Assembly (NCBI RefSeq): GCF_018294505.1
Contig: NC_057814.1
Coordinates: 42,183,725 to 42,247,724 of the forward strand
DNA length: 64,000 bases
Source: Triticum aestivum
Taxonomy: Eukaryota; Streptophyta; Magnoliopsida; Poales; Poaceae
Reading direction: 5' to 3'
Shown here: piece after piece, positions 21,152-31,730 of the stretch
Layout of the letters: every line of letters begins with the position of its first letter
How positions within the stretch are numbered: the stretch's first letter is position 1
Translations under genes and position numbers: made by a program
Notes under the pieces: generated by a model
What the model saw: the letters and a program-made list of their open reading frames with translations, nothing else
Told to the model about the DNA's origin: nothing
The model's database searches: none

Positions 21152-24100
21152 TGTGACGCCCCCGATTTGACCGTACACTAATCATGCACACAAATGTGTA
21201 CGACCAAGATCAGGGACTCACGGGAAGATATCACAACACAACTCTAAAACATAAATAAGTCATACAAGCATCATAATACAAGCCAGGGGCCTCGAGGGCT
21301 CGAATACAAGTGCTCGATCACAGACGAGTCAGCGGAAGCAACAATATCTGAGTACCGACATAAGTTAAACAAGTCTGCCTTAAGAAGGCTAGCACAAACG
21401 GGGATACAGATCGAACGAGGCGCAGGCCTCCTGCCTGGGATCCTCCTAACTACTCCTGGTCGTCGTCAGCGGGCTGCACGTAGTAGTAGGCACCTCCAGT
21501 GTCGTAGGTGTCGTCGTCGACGGTGGCGTCTGGCTCCTGGACTCCAGCATCTGGTTGTGACAACCAGATAGAAAGGAAAAGGGGGAAAAGAGGGAGAGAA
21601 GCAACCGTGAGTACTCATCCAAAGTACTCGCAAGCAAGGAGCTACACTACATATGCATGGGTATATGTGTAAAGGGACATATCAGTGGACTGAACTATAG
21701 AATGCCAGAATAAGAGGGGGATAGCTAGTCCTGTCGAAGACTACGCTTCTGGTCATCTCCATCTTGCAGCATGTAGAAGAGAGTAGATTGAAGTCCTCCA
21801 AGTAGCATCGTATAGCATAAATCCTACCCGGCGATCCCCTCCTCGTCGCCCTGTTAGAGAGCGATCACCGGGTTGTATCTAGCACTTGGAAGGGTGTATT
21901 TTATTCAGTATCCAGTTCTGGTTGTCATAAGGTCAAGGTACAACTCCGGGTCGTCCTTTTACCGAGGGACACGGCTATTCGAATAGATAAACTTCCCTGC
22001 AGGGGTGCACCACATAACCCAACACGCTCGATCCCATTTGGCCGGACACACTTTCCTGGGTCATGCCCGGCCTCGTAAGATCAACGCGTCGCAGCCCCAC
22101 CTAGGCTCAACCGAGAGGTCAACACGCCGGTCTAACCCTATGCGCGCAGGGGTCTGGGCCCATCGCCCTATGCACACCTGCACGTTGCGAGGGCGGCCAG
22201 AAGCAGACCTAGCCTAGTGGCGTTCCAGTCCAATCCGGCGCGCGCCGCTCCATCGCTGACGTCAAAAAGAGCTTCGGCTGATACCACGACGCCGGGATAC
22301 CCATAACTACTCCCGCGTAGATGGCTAGTGCGTATAGACCAAATGGCCAGACTCAGATCAAATACCAAGATCTCGTTAAGCGTGTTAAGTAACCACGAAC
22401 GCCGACCAGGGCCAGGCCCACCTCTCACCTAGGCGGTCTCAACCTGCCCTGTCGCTCCGCCACAAAGATCCACTTGCGGGTACTCCTACGAGCCGACCCG
22501 ACTTTAGTCATCACATGTGTCATGTATATAGTATATAAGTATATACCCGTGATCACCGCCCAGGTGATCACGGCCCGATAGTATAGCACAGCAGACGGAC
22601 AAGAATGTAGGGCCACTGATGGAAAACTAGCATCCTATACTAAGCATGTAGGATTGCTGGTAAATGTAACAACAGTAGTAGCAAGGATAGGCTATGCATC
22701 AGGATAGGATATCGGAAAGCAGTAACATGCTACACTACTCTAATGCAAGCAGTATAGAGAAGAATAGGCGATATCTGGTGATCAAGCGGGGGGCTTGCCT
22801 GGTTGCTCTGGCAAGTAGGAGGGGTCGTCAACTCCGTAGTCGAACTGGGCAGCAGCCGTGTCGGTCTCGTAGTCTACCGGAGAGAAGAGGGGGAAGAAAC
22901 AGTAAATACAATGCAAACATAAACATGACGATGCGTGACATGACAATGAGCAGTGCTAGGTGTGCCCTAACGCGACAGTAGGTGGTACCGGCGAAGGGGG
23001 GGAACATCCGGGAAAGTATTCCCGATGTTTTGCCTTTTCGGACAGATGGACCGGAGGGGGAAAGTTGAGAGTTCGATAGGTTGGGGAGGTGTGGTGGATG
23101 AACGGACTGCGTATCCGGATTCGTCTCGTCGTTCTGAGCAACTTTCATGTTGAAAATATTTTAATCCGAGATACGGATTAAAAGATATGATTTTCTAAAG
23201 ATTTTATTAATTTCTGGAATTTAATTAATTATTTAATTTAATTCGAAAATGGATTTATGACATCAGCATGATGTCATGCTGACGTCAGCAGTCAACGCTG
23301 ACCGTTGACCTGGTCAACCTGACAGGTGGGTCCCACCTGTCAGGGGCTGTTACCTAATTAACTACTGTTTAGTTAAATTAATTATCTAATTAGATTAATT
23401 TAAACAGGATTAATTANNNNNNNNNNNNNNNNNNNNNNNNNNNNNNNNNNNNNNNNNNNNNNNNNNNNNNNNNNNNNNNNNNNNNNNNNNNNNNNNNNNN
23501 NNNNNNNNNNNNNNNNNNNNNNNNNNNNNNNNNNNNNNNNNNNNNNNNNNNNNNNNNNNNNNNNNNNNNNNNNNNNNNNNNNNNNNNNNNNNNNNNNNNN
23601 NNNNNNNNNNNNNNNNNNNNNNNNNNNNNNNNNNNNNNNNNNNNNNNNNNNNNNNNNNNNNNNNNNNNNNNNNNNNNNNNNNNNNNNNNNNNNNNNNNNN
23701 NNNNNNNNNNNNNNNNNNNNNNNNNNNNNNNNNNNNNNNNNNNNNNNNNNNNNNNNNNNNNNNNNNNNNNNNNNNNNNNNNNNNNNNNNNNNNNNNNNNN
23801 NNNNNNNNNNNNNNNNNNNNNNNNNNNNNNNNNNNNNNNNNNNNNNNCGGCGGGGCCACGAGCGGCAGCAGGTGGCGCGGGCAGGGGAAGCCCGATGCGT
23901 GGTCTGGCTAGCAGGGACGCGCGGGATCGATGGCCGGGACCATGTCCGACGGCGACGAAGCTACGGGTACGAGCGGGAGGCACGCTAAGGGTCGAAACAG
24001 TCGGGGAAGAGGAAGAAAAGGGAGCGGGGGCTCACGAGGCCTTGTAGATGTGCTAAAGCGAGCTCGGGGAGGCGCCGGAGCTTGGGGCGACGATGGTCGA

Positions 24101-24822
24101 CGACGGCGCGTTGACGAGTGACGGGCGCGGCGTCTGCAGGCGTCGGTCGACGAGGGAGAGGCGACGGAGCGCGAGGGAGGAGCTGCGAGGCGTCCGGTGG
24201 GGGAGGGATCTCCGGGCGGCGGATGGCGGGTCGGGCGCGGCGTCGGGGCTCCCAGATCGTGAGAGGGGGGAGGCGAGGAGGACGGCGGTGGGGCGGCGCC
24301 GGGGTGGGCGCCGACGGCGTTCGACGGGGCCGGAGCAACTGCCCCGATCCAGATCCAGACAGGATCAGGTGAGGGAGGGGGAGTGGGGAACGAGGAGGAG
24401 TGGGGCGGGGGGGTTCGTGCGCTAGGGTTACTGGAGTGGGAGGGATAAGGAGGCCCGACTGGGCCTGGTGGGCCGGCCGGTGCGGCGGACAGCTGGGCCG
24501 TTCGATCCAACTTGGGGGGGGGTTGTTTCTGTTTGTTTTCCCTTTTGTATTTTCTTTCTTTTATTTCTTTTCTTTTCTGTTTTATTTCAATTTAAATTAT
24601 TAAGACATTTTATAAAATGTGTTTACTACACCATATTTATTTATGCAAAATATGGCATCTCCTGAACATTTTGTTTTAAATTTTGAAAAACTTTTATTGT
24701 TGACACTAATTGAATTTAAATTATGAAACGGTTTTGGATCATCGCACGGTTAACAACAGTAACCGAGGTGACGTGGCATGATTAGCGGGGAATTACTGTA
24801 GCTTGATTGCCCGGGCATTACA
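21152..24822 (-). mobile_element. Solo-LTR-like element, probably Gypsy, 3.67 kb
   Basis: The segment starts TGTGACGCCC and ends GGGCATTACA, an imperfect 10-base terminal inverted repeat with TG...CA ends, and is flanked by the 5-bp duplication GTAAG. Both are standard for an LTR insertion. No gag-pol or polypurine/primer site is visible, so it is best read as a large solo LTR (internal domain lost by LTR-LTR recombination). Part of the middle is an assembly gap (23417-23847). The minus-strand orientation is an inference from the TGTAATGCCC start and a proline-rich GC leader at 24.5-23.9 kb. Wheat has several Gypsy families with multi-kilobase LTRs; I do not name one. Confidence 0.8.
23417..23847. 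other. Assembly gap (N)
   Basis: 431 undetermined bases within the solo LTR. Reading frames drawn across it are meaningless. Confidence 1.
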
Positions 24823-24827
24823 GTAAG
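24823..24827. repeat. Target-site duplication of the solo LTR, right
   Basis: GTAAG, identical to 21147-21151. Confidence 0.85.
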
Positions 24828-25115
24828 GAGAGGAAAAGGGGGCGTTGGGCACATGGGTACGTAAGGGGAACCACACCTCCCATTTGAGGACGGGCGTTTG
24901 ATCAAGCACGTGATGGGAGAGCTGAAAGAAAGCATATGCCAGCTGGAGGAAAGCGTGGGCCTTCCTACTTTCCAAATCTGGATCGGGGACCAAAACATAC
25001 ATAAATAAGGGAGGCCGCCATGGGGATTTGCCCACTAGACACGTCCAATCTATTGAGCCTACCTTGAGATATTAATTTCAGTTGATGTGCATGTGACATA
25101 CTATTTTAAACGTTT

Positions 25116-26530
25116 GGAGCCGGGGCACCGGCGGAACGCTCGGCCGGTCGCGCGCACAGCGTTGAATTGTCTCGCGACGAACGCTCCAGTTTACACCACG
25201 TCATGAAGTCAGCCAGCGCACACACACGTGAACACGGTGGGACCACGCACCGCTCGTGAGCAACCTTATCCCCTCCGATTTCTTTCTCATTCTCTCGTTC
25301 TCTCCTTTCTCTTCCAGAGTATGCCTGGGCAGGCCCTTTCCTTCCCCTGCTCCAGATCAGCGAGCGGCCATGGCCGGCTCCTACCCCCGCCAAGGCAAAT
25401 CGCGGGGAAGGGCCACCACGCGCCATGTCCTTCCACCCACTTGAGAGGAAACCATGGCAGGGTGCTCCATGCTCGCACAGATCTCCCGAGGAAGGAGGAG
25501 ACGATGCAGCGGGGGAGCTGTAGGTGTCGTGCACCGACGGTGCTGCGACAGGGGAAGGGTACACACGCCGGTGATGGCGTACCCCCGCGCGCAACTGGCG
25601 AGTGGTGGAGATGGTCCCCGGCTACGGTGGAGTTGCAAGCGGCAAGGGGCAAAGCTGCAACCGGCAAGCGGCGGAGCTGGAACCGGCCTGAGAAGGAGCT
25701 GGAAACATTGATTTTTTTTGCTGGAAGGTACGGCGTGGGACTGAGCTTCAACGCCCATTTTTTTGCTGGAAGCAGGGATTTATTTTGTTGGAAGCAGCAT
25801 TTTCTTTTGCTGGAACACTTCTTTCAAAACTGCGAACAACTTTTTTTTCTGGAAGCAGTGATTTTTTGTTTTGTTTGAAGCAACAATTTGTTTTGCTCGA
25901 ACTAGGCTCTTCAGAGCTACGATGATGGAACAACACACTTTTTTGCTGGAAGCGGTGTTTCTTTTTGCTGGAAGCGTCACTTTGGATTGCTACTGTCGAT
26001 GCATCACGACGAGCGGCAGAGCTTCATATCTGCAATGGGGACAAGAGAAAAGCTACGACAGTTGAGGGAAAAAGCTACAACCAGTGTTTTTTTGCTGTCA
26101 CCGATGTGTGGTTTTCTTTCACTGGGACGTACGACCTGTGGTGGCGGACGGCCAGCGCCGGCAGCACGGTGATGCCTCGAGGTTGCAACCATTGTTGTTT
26201 TTGCTACTACGGTGTTCACGAATTGATACATCCGTTGTCTGTTTTTGCTACTACCATCAATGCACAGTCAACAGATTTTTTTCTTACGTTTGACCGCGAC
26301 GAAGTGTGGGGGAGAGATTCGACGGCGAGCGTCGGGGGCCAGTGCAGCGACCCGCCGCGACGGGCGAGCGCGCGAGGGTGGGTGCTTCGAGGTCGGTTGT
26401 GTGCTCGTTCATGAAGAGTCCGAGTAGGAAGAACGAGCAGGGGGGAGAAACAAGATCGTGCGGCTACAAAGCACTTTTATCGTGCGGTCCTGGTGTGACC
26501 GGCCCAAAGTTGCGCCGGCGCGCCGGCGCC
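25116..26530. mobile_element. Putative TIR DNA transposon with GCTGGAAGC repeats
   Basis: The ends GGAGCCGGGGCACCGGCGG (25116) and, inverted, GGCGCCGGCGCGCCGGCGC (ending 26530) match at about 18 of 22 positions including the following AAC. Between 25.68 and 26.0 kb the plus strand carries repeated TTTTTGCTGGAAGC words with long T runs. Similar GCTGGAACC/GCTACAACC words occur at 25.63-25.69 and 26.05-26.09 kb, and GTTGCAACC at 26.18 kb. No transposase frame is seen. I could not identify a clear target-site duplication, so the boundaries and superfamily are uncertain. Confidence 0.5.
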
Positions 26531-27190
26531 TATTAGCTCCCTTTAGTATATTAGAGATGGGTCTCCTTCCTGCAATTTAATTAATTGCTCCGTTGAAAGT
26601 GAATTTCCACCTCAGTCTTTGCATGCATTGAGCTAGCTCACCAGAGTGACGGTTTTCGGTCGGCCATCGTCGACGAAACTGTCGAAACAATTATTGCCGC
26701 AGTTGCAAAGCTGGAGCCTAATTATATCATGGTATACAAGACATGGATTCTACATGTAACCGGCTAACCATTCATATCTGTAAATTGTTATTTTTTTATT
26801 TTTTAAATGGTAGGGAGAAGACTATAAATCTTGTTTCACAAAAAAACCACTATAAATTTCAAATACAGGTCACGGAAGTACTCTTTACAAAGTGGTACAG
26901 AAGGCGAAAAGATTGCTGGATAAAAGTTCCAAGCAGATGGCGATTCATACAAATTCCGGCTACCAGGTTCAATCATCATATTATTACCAACTGCTATTGC
27001 TTAGGAACAGTCCCTAAATGTCCACGGACGCTGATGCGGGAGTCGATCATCCAAGCCAGTGCTTTAAATATCTGCCCCTCTTTTTTCATAAGTACACAAC
27101 ACTCAAAATAATTGTAGAAAATAGCATAATTCATCCATGAATAACATGCAAATATCCCTAGTAGAACAATTCATCCATGGATCATCCCTG
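26531..27190. other. No recognisable gene
   Basis: AT-rich sequence. Its last part, 27093-27170, repeats the sequence at 16389-16466. Nothing else is supported. Confidence 0.5.
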
Positions 27191-27191
27191 A

Positions 27192-27371
27192 CTATCTTCC
27201 TGGCCAACCTGAGCAACCTCTACCGTGCTTCGTCGTGGCTTGGGCTCCGAACAACTTGTTTAGTATGTTCTCGTCATGGGGACCGAACTCGCTCCTGACA
27301 GGGTTCTCCGGCCACATCATCTTACGGAGGGCTGTCAGGCCCGTTGCCATTAGCACCACTGGTGGCACCCC

Positions 27372-27449
<78 letters not shown>

Positions 27450-27617
27450 GGTTGTGGTTGTGGTTGTGGTTGTGGTTGTGGTTGTGGTTGTGGTTGTGGT
27501 TGTGGTTGTGGTTGTTGTTGTTGTGGTTGTTGTTGTTGTTGTTGTTGTTGTTGTCGTCGTCGTCGACGCCTCATCATCGCAACCATCGTTGTTACCGGCG
27601 TTTGGTGTGTCCACCAT
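27192..27617 (-). pseudogene. Unassigned coding-like frame with a poly-Thr/Gln tract
   Basis: An open minus-strand frame of 141 codons is mostly the translation of the GTT microsatellite (poly-Thr here, poly-Gln or poly-Asn in other frames). Its C-terminal 58 codons, after the tract, read VPPVVLMATGLTALRKMMWP and then EFGPHDENILNKLFGAQ, and look protein-like. It is followed by the repeat shared with 16389-16466, which near 16.7 kb flanks a trihelix-type fragment. I suspect the same transposon-associated gene family but cannot show it. Confidence 0.35.
27372..27565. repeat. Compound microsatellite (GTT)n (GTGGTT)n (GTT)n (GTC)n
   Basis: About 75 bases of GTT, then about ten GTGGTT hexamers, then GTT again, ending in five GTC-like units. 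The hexamer block probably arose by a point change in one GTT unit followed by slippage. Confidence 0.97.
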
Positions 27618-27789
27618 ATAGATATAGGTCGAGGTGGCTTTCTAGCAAATTTTTCGGCCTACTCTTCGTCGTCTTCAGCCTCGTAGGTTGTGCCTTCGAG
27701 GACGGCGGTAAGATCTTTGACGTTAGTAACGAGATGGGTGGTGGGTGGGGAAAAAAGTAGACTCCCCTCGGGAATTCCACAATCCGATC

Positions 27790-28107
27790 TCACTCCCAGA
27801 ACAGGCAATCCGACTTAGCAAGATCCTGAATCCAATCTAACATAAAGTCTTGGAGAAATTTTTCATGCTCCTCCTTGGCCTGATCTGACATCGGGACCAA
27901 GGAAAGTGGCTTCGGGATCCGATCTGACGTCGATCTTGTAGTAGGTTTCTCACCTTCCTTTTGAGCCTGATCTGACATCTTCACCGAGGAGAGTGGCTTC
28001 AAGATCCGATCTGACATCGATCCTGGCAAAGATTTCTCAAGCTCATCCTGGTCCTGATCTAACATCACGAAGAAAGTGGCTCGTGCTATTCCCAGACTTG
28101 GGGTCAC
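27790..28107 (-). repeat. 87-bp tandem repeats in a coding-like minus-strand frame
   Basis: Three units about 87 bp apart, each with GATCTGACATC-like cores near 27883, 27970 and 28057, encode a 29-residue repeat with MSDQAKEEHEK / MSDQAQKEGEK and SDRIPKPLS. The unit length keeps frame. The following 28.14-28.7 kb resembles LTR-retrotransposon leader or LTR sequence. I read the block as part of a Gypsy-like element but see no protease, RT or LTR boundary. Confidence 0.55.
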
Positions 28108-28870
28108 ACCAAACTCGTGAAGATCAGTTGTTTGTGGTGATTAGGCGGTGTACTCCATGTTGCTGAATCTTACAATCCAGCCTGGAGCAAAGGACTCGAC
28201 CTGGCCGAGGTGGCCAGTCGAGTTAGCGACAAGGGTGACGGCGTGGCGCCACCAAAGATGAACATGTGCCCCCAACGCAAAGGTTGCGACAGAACCGATC
28301 CGAGCGTTGATCTTGATTCGCATTGAACCACTACGATCGCTTAGCAAGACCTGCATGGGTCATCACTTCGAAGATAAATCTGGAAGATCCATCAATAGGG
28401 TATCCTAAGATGGGTGTCTTGGCATGATAGCTAAAAGATCACATGCTTTACCTAGATTCAGGCTCTCTAGAGATGATAATGTACGTCTTACTTGTGTTTT
28501 ATTGCGTTGGGGTGTGTACAAAGCACAAAGTAGTAAGAGATTGTAAGTTTTCTATCTACAGGCCTAGACCTTGGGTTATATGGTGTACCGGGGAACCTAG
28601 GTTATAGGTATCCTAATCGCCCAAGTATTAGGAGGTAGAATCCTCCATGAATCCAGCGTCTTCATGTGCGTGAAGCCTTCTTGAATCTTTCTGTTATATG
28701 CCCTGGGCTACCAAAAGTGGCCCAAGACAAAACATACATGGGGTCCTTAGTCTAGCCTACCAGGGAGGGAGTCGACGTGGTGAGAGGACCCTTAGCTGGA
28801 AAACCATCACGAAGAGTCCCCCCACCTCCATCCCTCCTCCCTCCCGCCACCGTCCATTGTCAGGCCCTAG
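28108..28870. other. Retrotransposon-like non-coding sequence
   Basis: No long frame, no recognisable domain. The composition and the neighbouring 87-bp repeats suggest the untranslated part of an LTR element, but no terminal repeat was found in the window. Confidence 0.35.
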
Positions 28871-29245
28871 ACACCCTCCTCCAGGTTGAGGTGGGCAACG
28901 GCGCGGCGAGGGCTCGGGGAGAGGCGTGACGTGGCACGAGCTGCAGACTGGTGCGGTGCAGGCGCTACGTGGGGGGCAAGTGCTACACGGAGGTTCGCGG
29001 TGGATGGGCCAGATATGGGTTTCTGGAGGCGGATGGCTGTTGTTGTGGTACCTCTCGTGTCAGCGTGTGTGTCATGGTGGGGGTCCGGGTAGGTGCGACA
29101 GCGGCTCTGGGGCTACGCTTGCGAGGGCTTGTGGCTCAGGGTTTGGATTGGGACGGTAGCAGATCTGGCTACTTTGGTAGTGTTCTTGGCAAGCCGGCGT
29201 GCCTGGGCATGGCGGTACGGCGTGTTAGCCATGGATCCGGCACGG

Positions 29246-29385
29246 GGCTGGATCTTTGCGATTTCTCCCGCAACGGCGGCGGTGGTGGTGTCCTACAGGC
29301 GCGGCAGTGGTGGTGTGGGTTCAATCCAGGCGGGCTGGATCTCTGCGATGGCTCACGTGCAGCGGTGGTAGTGGTGTCCTGAGGG
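29246..29385 (+). repeat. Left half of an 87-bp minisatellite split by the MULE
   Basis: Units open GGCTGGATCTNTGCGAT at 29246 and 29333 (spacing 87). The second unit is interrupted after 53 bases by the MULE and resumes at 54694 for 34 bases, giving 87 again. The next unit starts at 54728 and the following one at 54816 (spacing 88). Confidence 0.9.
29377..29385. repeat. 9-bp target-site duplication of the giant MULE, left
   Basis: TCCTGAGGG, identical to 54685-54693. Nine bases is the Mutator-superfamily hallmark. Confidence 0.93.
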
Positions 29386-29466
29386 GGCAAAATTTCGTGT
29401 TTTGACCCTTTTGTCAAACAAAATCGAGATCTGACCCCAGTTTGAAAGTTTTTCGAGATTTGACCC
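29386..29466 (+). repeat. Left terminal inverted repeat of the MULE
   Basis: 81 bp; the only difference from the inverted right end is GAGATTTGACCC here against GAGATCTGACCC there. Confidence 0.95.
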
Positions 29467-29473
29467 TTTTGCT

Positions 29474-29641
29474 ACCGCCAGGCCTTCAGGCGGTAGGGTT
29501 GCACAGTCTACCGTCGCAGGTTCTGGCGGTAGGTGTGGCTGACGACCGTTAAACCGTTAACGGCTGCTTACGGACCTACCGCCATAGGCCACGGTGGTAG
29601 TCAGCACAAAACTACCGCCGAGAGCCCTGGCGGTAGGTTAT
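29474..29641. repeat. Subterminal CCTACCGCC palindromic modules, left arm
   Basis: Several modules of the form CTACCGCC, 7-11 bases, GGCGGTAG occur here (for example CTACCGCCAGGCCTTCAGGC then GGTAG). The same modules occupy 54414-54598 and the palindrome at 50.5-50.8 kb. They could be binding sites for a transposase or could form hairpins. Confidence 0.85.
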
Positions 29642-29989
29642 CATAGTGGCATGAAGTTAACTGCTTTGATTTTGTCTCCAATTTTTTTGCCATAGACATA
29701 AGAAACAATAAGCACAATTTCATAGACATAATAAGTTTGATCACATCCAAATGGTTTGATCACATAACGTAGTTTGATCACATCCAAATAGTTTCGCCAT
29801 TACGGACTAAGAAACAAGTACCAAATAACATAGTTTCATCACATCACATAGTTTGATCACGTCCAAATAGTTTCACGAAGCCAGCATAAGAAGTTTAACA
29901 AGTTCAAAGATCATCGACCACATAAAAGGTTTCATCCATAGGTAGCAATCAAACATGACGATCATCAGCAGCCACACGCATATATAGTT
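29642..29989. other. MULE 3' flank of the B3 gene
   Basis: AT-rich, with repeated GTTTGATCACATCCAAATAG-type phrases (about four copies between 29738 and 29872). The opening (ATTTTGTCTCCAATTTTT) resembles 50.84-50.86 kb, on the corresponding side of the PMD gene, supporting a shared MULE architecture. Confidence 0.6.
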
Positions 29990-30510
29990 CTAGATGATAT
30001 CGATGACGATCATCATCTTCAAGCCTTGACGGTGGGTGTTCCTGATAGTAATTAGGATAGCCTGTCCAACATGAAGATTCTTGTCAACGAGGAAGCTCTT
30101 CCACCCAACCGAGCTTAAGTGTGTGCGACCGTCCGTGTCCACGCTGTACGCACAAGTAGTGACGGGGCCCCTTGCGGTAAGGTGTATTCCAGCATAGCCT
30201 TCTTCATCAGCCTCGATGCCACAACTCTCAGATAGGCTCTTTGGCAATTTCTGAATAAGAAAACATATCAATTAATAAGTATGGATTATCTAAACTATTA
30301 ACAGTTCCTTGGATTCTACACTAATAACATACCATGACATGTCGATCGATCATGGTACTTGTCAGACAGGTCACGAATGGCACCCCGACCAAGTCAGCAC
30401 GTGGCAGAAAGTTGTCCCATAGGTTGCACACCTCCTAATCGCTCAGCCTCACTCTTTGAGCACAGATGGCTTCCTCAAGTGGGTCTTCATAGTCATCATC
30501 CTCATCAAGT
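29990..30510 (-). pseudogene. 3' part of a MULE-borne B3-domain gene
   Basis: Two minus-strand exons, 30333-30510 and 29990-30250, joined by an 82-base intron with GT...AG ends. They encode a B3-like DNA-binding fold: VGVPFVTCLTSTMIDRHVM, then KLPKSLSESCGIEADEEGYA, then DGRTHLSSVGWKSFLVDKN, LHVGQAILITI, and the end LKMMIVIDII. The GW-x-x-F and L-x-VGQ pattern is the usual B3 C-terminal half. An in-frame TAG lies in the first exon, after RLSD. An acidic stretch (LDEDDDYEDPLEE) precedes the domain. The CACTA terminus begins at 30511 and cuts the exon; the upstream exons were not found. Confidence 0.75.
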
Positions 30511-30720
30511 CACTACAAAAAAAAGACACATCCGTGACATTTTGGGCCGAACGAAAAAAAAATCTGTCATACATATGACACTTCTATGACGATAATTGTG
30601 ACAAAACCCGGTATCATCATAGATGTGGTGGGCTCCTACTTCTATGACAAAAAATCATGACAGAAAATGGGCTTTTCGTCCTGTGCGGGCCGGAGACGCA
30701 GCTGCATGACATTCTTTGGG
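30511..30720 (+). mobile_element. CACTA transposon terminus inserted in the B3 exon
   Basis: Starts CACTACAAAAAAAAGACACA, the classical CACTA inverted-repeat start, directly after the exon sequence ending AGT (candidate 3-bp TSD). Repeated phrases with CTATGAC / TGTCATA in the next 200 bases resemble CACTA subterminal repeats. I did not find the partner end (..TAGTG followed by AGT), so the right boundary is unknown. CACTA-type repetitive sequence seems to continue to about 34.6 kb. Confidence 0.8.
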
Positions 30721-30839
30721 CCGTCCATGACGGAAAAAACCGTGGTAGAAGCGAGGGCGAGGAAAATTTCGGGGAGTTCCCGGTTACGGTGGGAGGTCGG
30801 GGGCCGAGCGATGCGCATTCCTCTCGTACACGTACGCGC

Positions 30840-31730
30840 GTGTGTGCGAGGCGTTGGCTCTAACTGAACCCGAGCAAGGCGTTGGGCTCTAACTGAACCC
30901 GAGTGATTGCACTGCAGGCTACGCGTTACTGAACCCGAACGATCGATCGATGGCTGTTAGCTGAACCCGATCGAGCGATTCCTTCGCTACTGCTGCTAAC
31001 TGAAGCCGATCGATGCTGCCTCTGGATGAACAGTGAGCGTTGATGGGGGGGTTTGGATGAACAGTTCCCGGTGGGGGTGGATGAACATGACCCCGGGGTG
31101 TTGCCTCTTGATGAACAGGACCCCGATCGATCGAGCCGGTTGGGGTTGGATGAACAGGACCCCGTGGAGGGCACGATGAACAGGACCACCCCGTGGAGGG
31201 CAGAATGAACAGTAGACGATGGAGGGCGGGTTGAACAGTAGCCCGTGGAGGGGTGGTTGAACAGGAGCCCGTGGAGAGGGCTGGTTGAACAGTAGCCGGT
31301 GGAGTAGCGCGTGATGGAGGCTGGATGAACAGGAGCCCGTGGATGAACAGTCGCAGGTGGAGGCTGGAGGAGGTCGGCGGTGGATGAACAGTAGCCCGTG
31401 GAGGCTGGAGGGGGTCGACGGTGGAGATGAACAGTGTCCCGTGGAGTCCCGTTTTGCGGTACGCCACACCCCTCCCGATGAACAGGACCCCCGTTTAGAC
31501 CGTAGCGCTCCAACACAAGTCTGTTTCCTCTGTTTTGCGGTACGCCACACCCCTCCCGATCAACAGGACCCTCGTTTCGACCGTAGGAGGTCCGTTTCCT
31601 CCGTTTTGCGGTACGCCAGACCCCTCCCGATGAACAGGATCCCGTTTCAAACGTGGCCGGTCGAACACAAGGCCGTTTCCTCCGTTCTGCGGTACGCCAG
31701 GCCTTGTTTCCATCGGCTGTACCGTCCAAG
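30840..31730 (+). repeat. Two minisatellite families inside the CACTA-type region
   Basis: From about 31014 to 31440, units of roughly 25-40 bp built on GATGAACAGGACCCCGTGGA repeat at least 14 times. From 31449, a second array built on TTTTGCGGTACGCC repeats at 31449, 31533, 31602 and about 31684, with GAACAGGACCC inside each unit. An earlier short series of GCTAACTGAACCCGA phrases covers 30850-30980. The long frames crossing this block are repeat artefacts. Confidence 0.85.

Noticed and set aside
23410..24510. Proline/arginine-rich frames of up to 200 codons next to the assembly gap
   Set aside because: They lie inside the solo LTR in GC-rich leader sequence, run into Ns, and are open in several frames on both strands.
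25106..25878. Overlapping frames of 125-216 codons on both strands
   Set aside because: They lie in GC-rich then T-rich transposon sequence with no domain, and open frames overlap on both strands.
27351..27616. CRISPR-like array
   Set aside because: Uninterrupted short-period repeat with no spacers, in a plant nuclear genome.
27235..27760. Poly-Val and poly-Leu frames on the plus strand
   Set aside because: Pure translation of the GTT/GTGGTT microsatellite.
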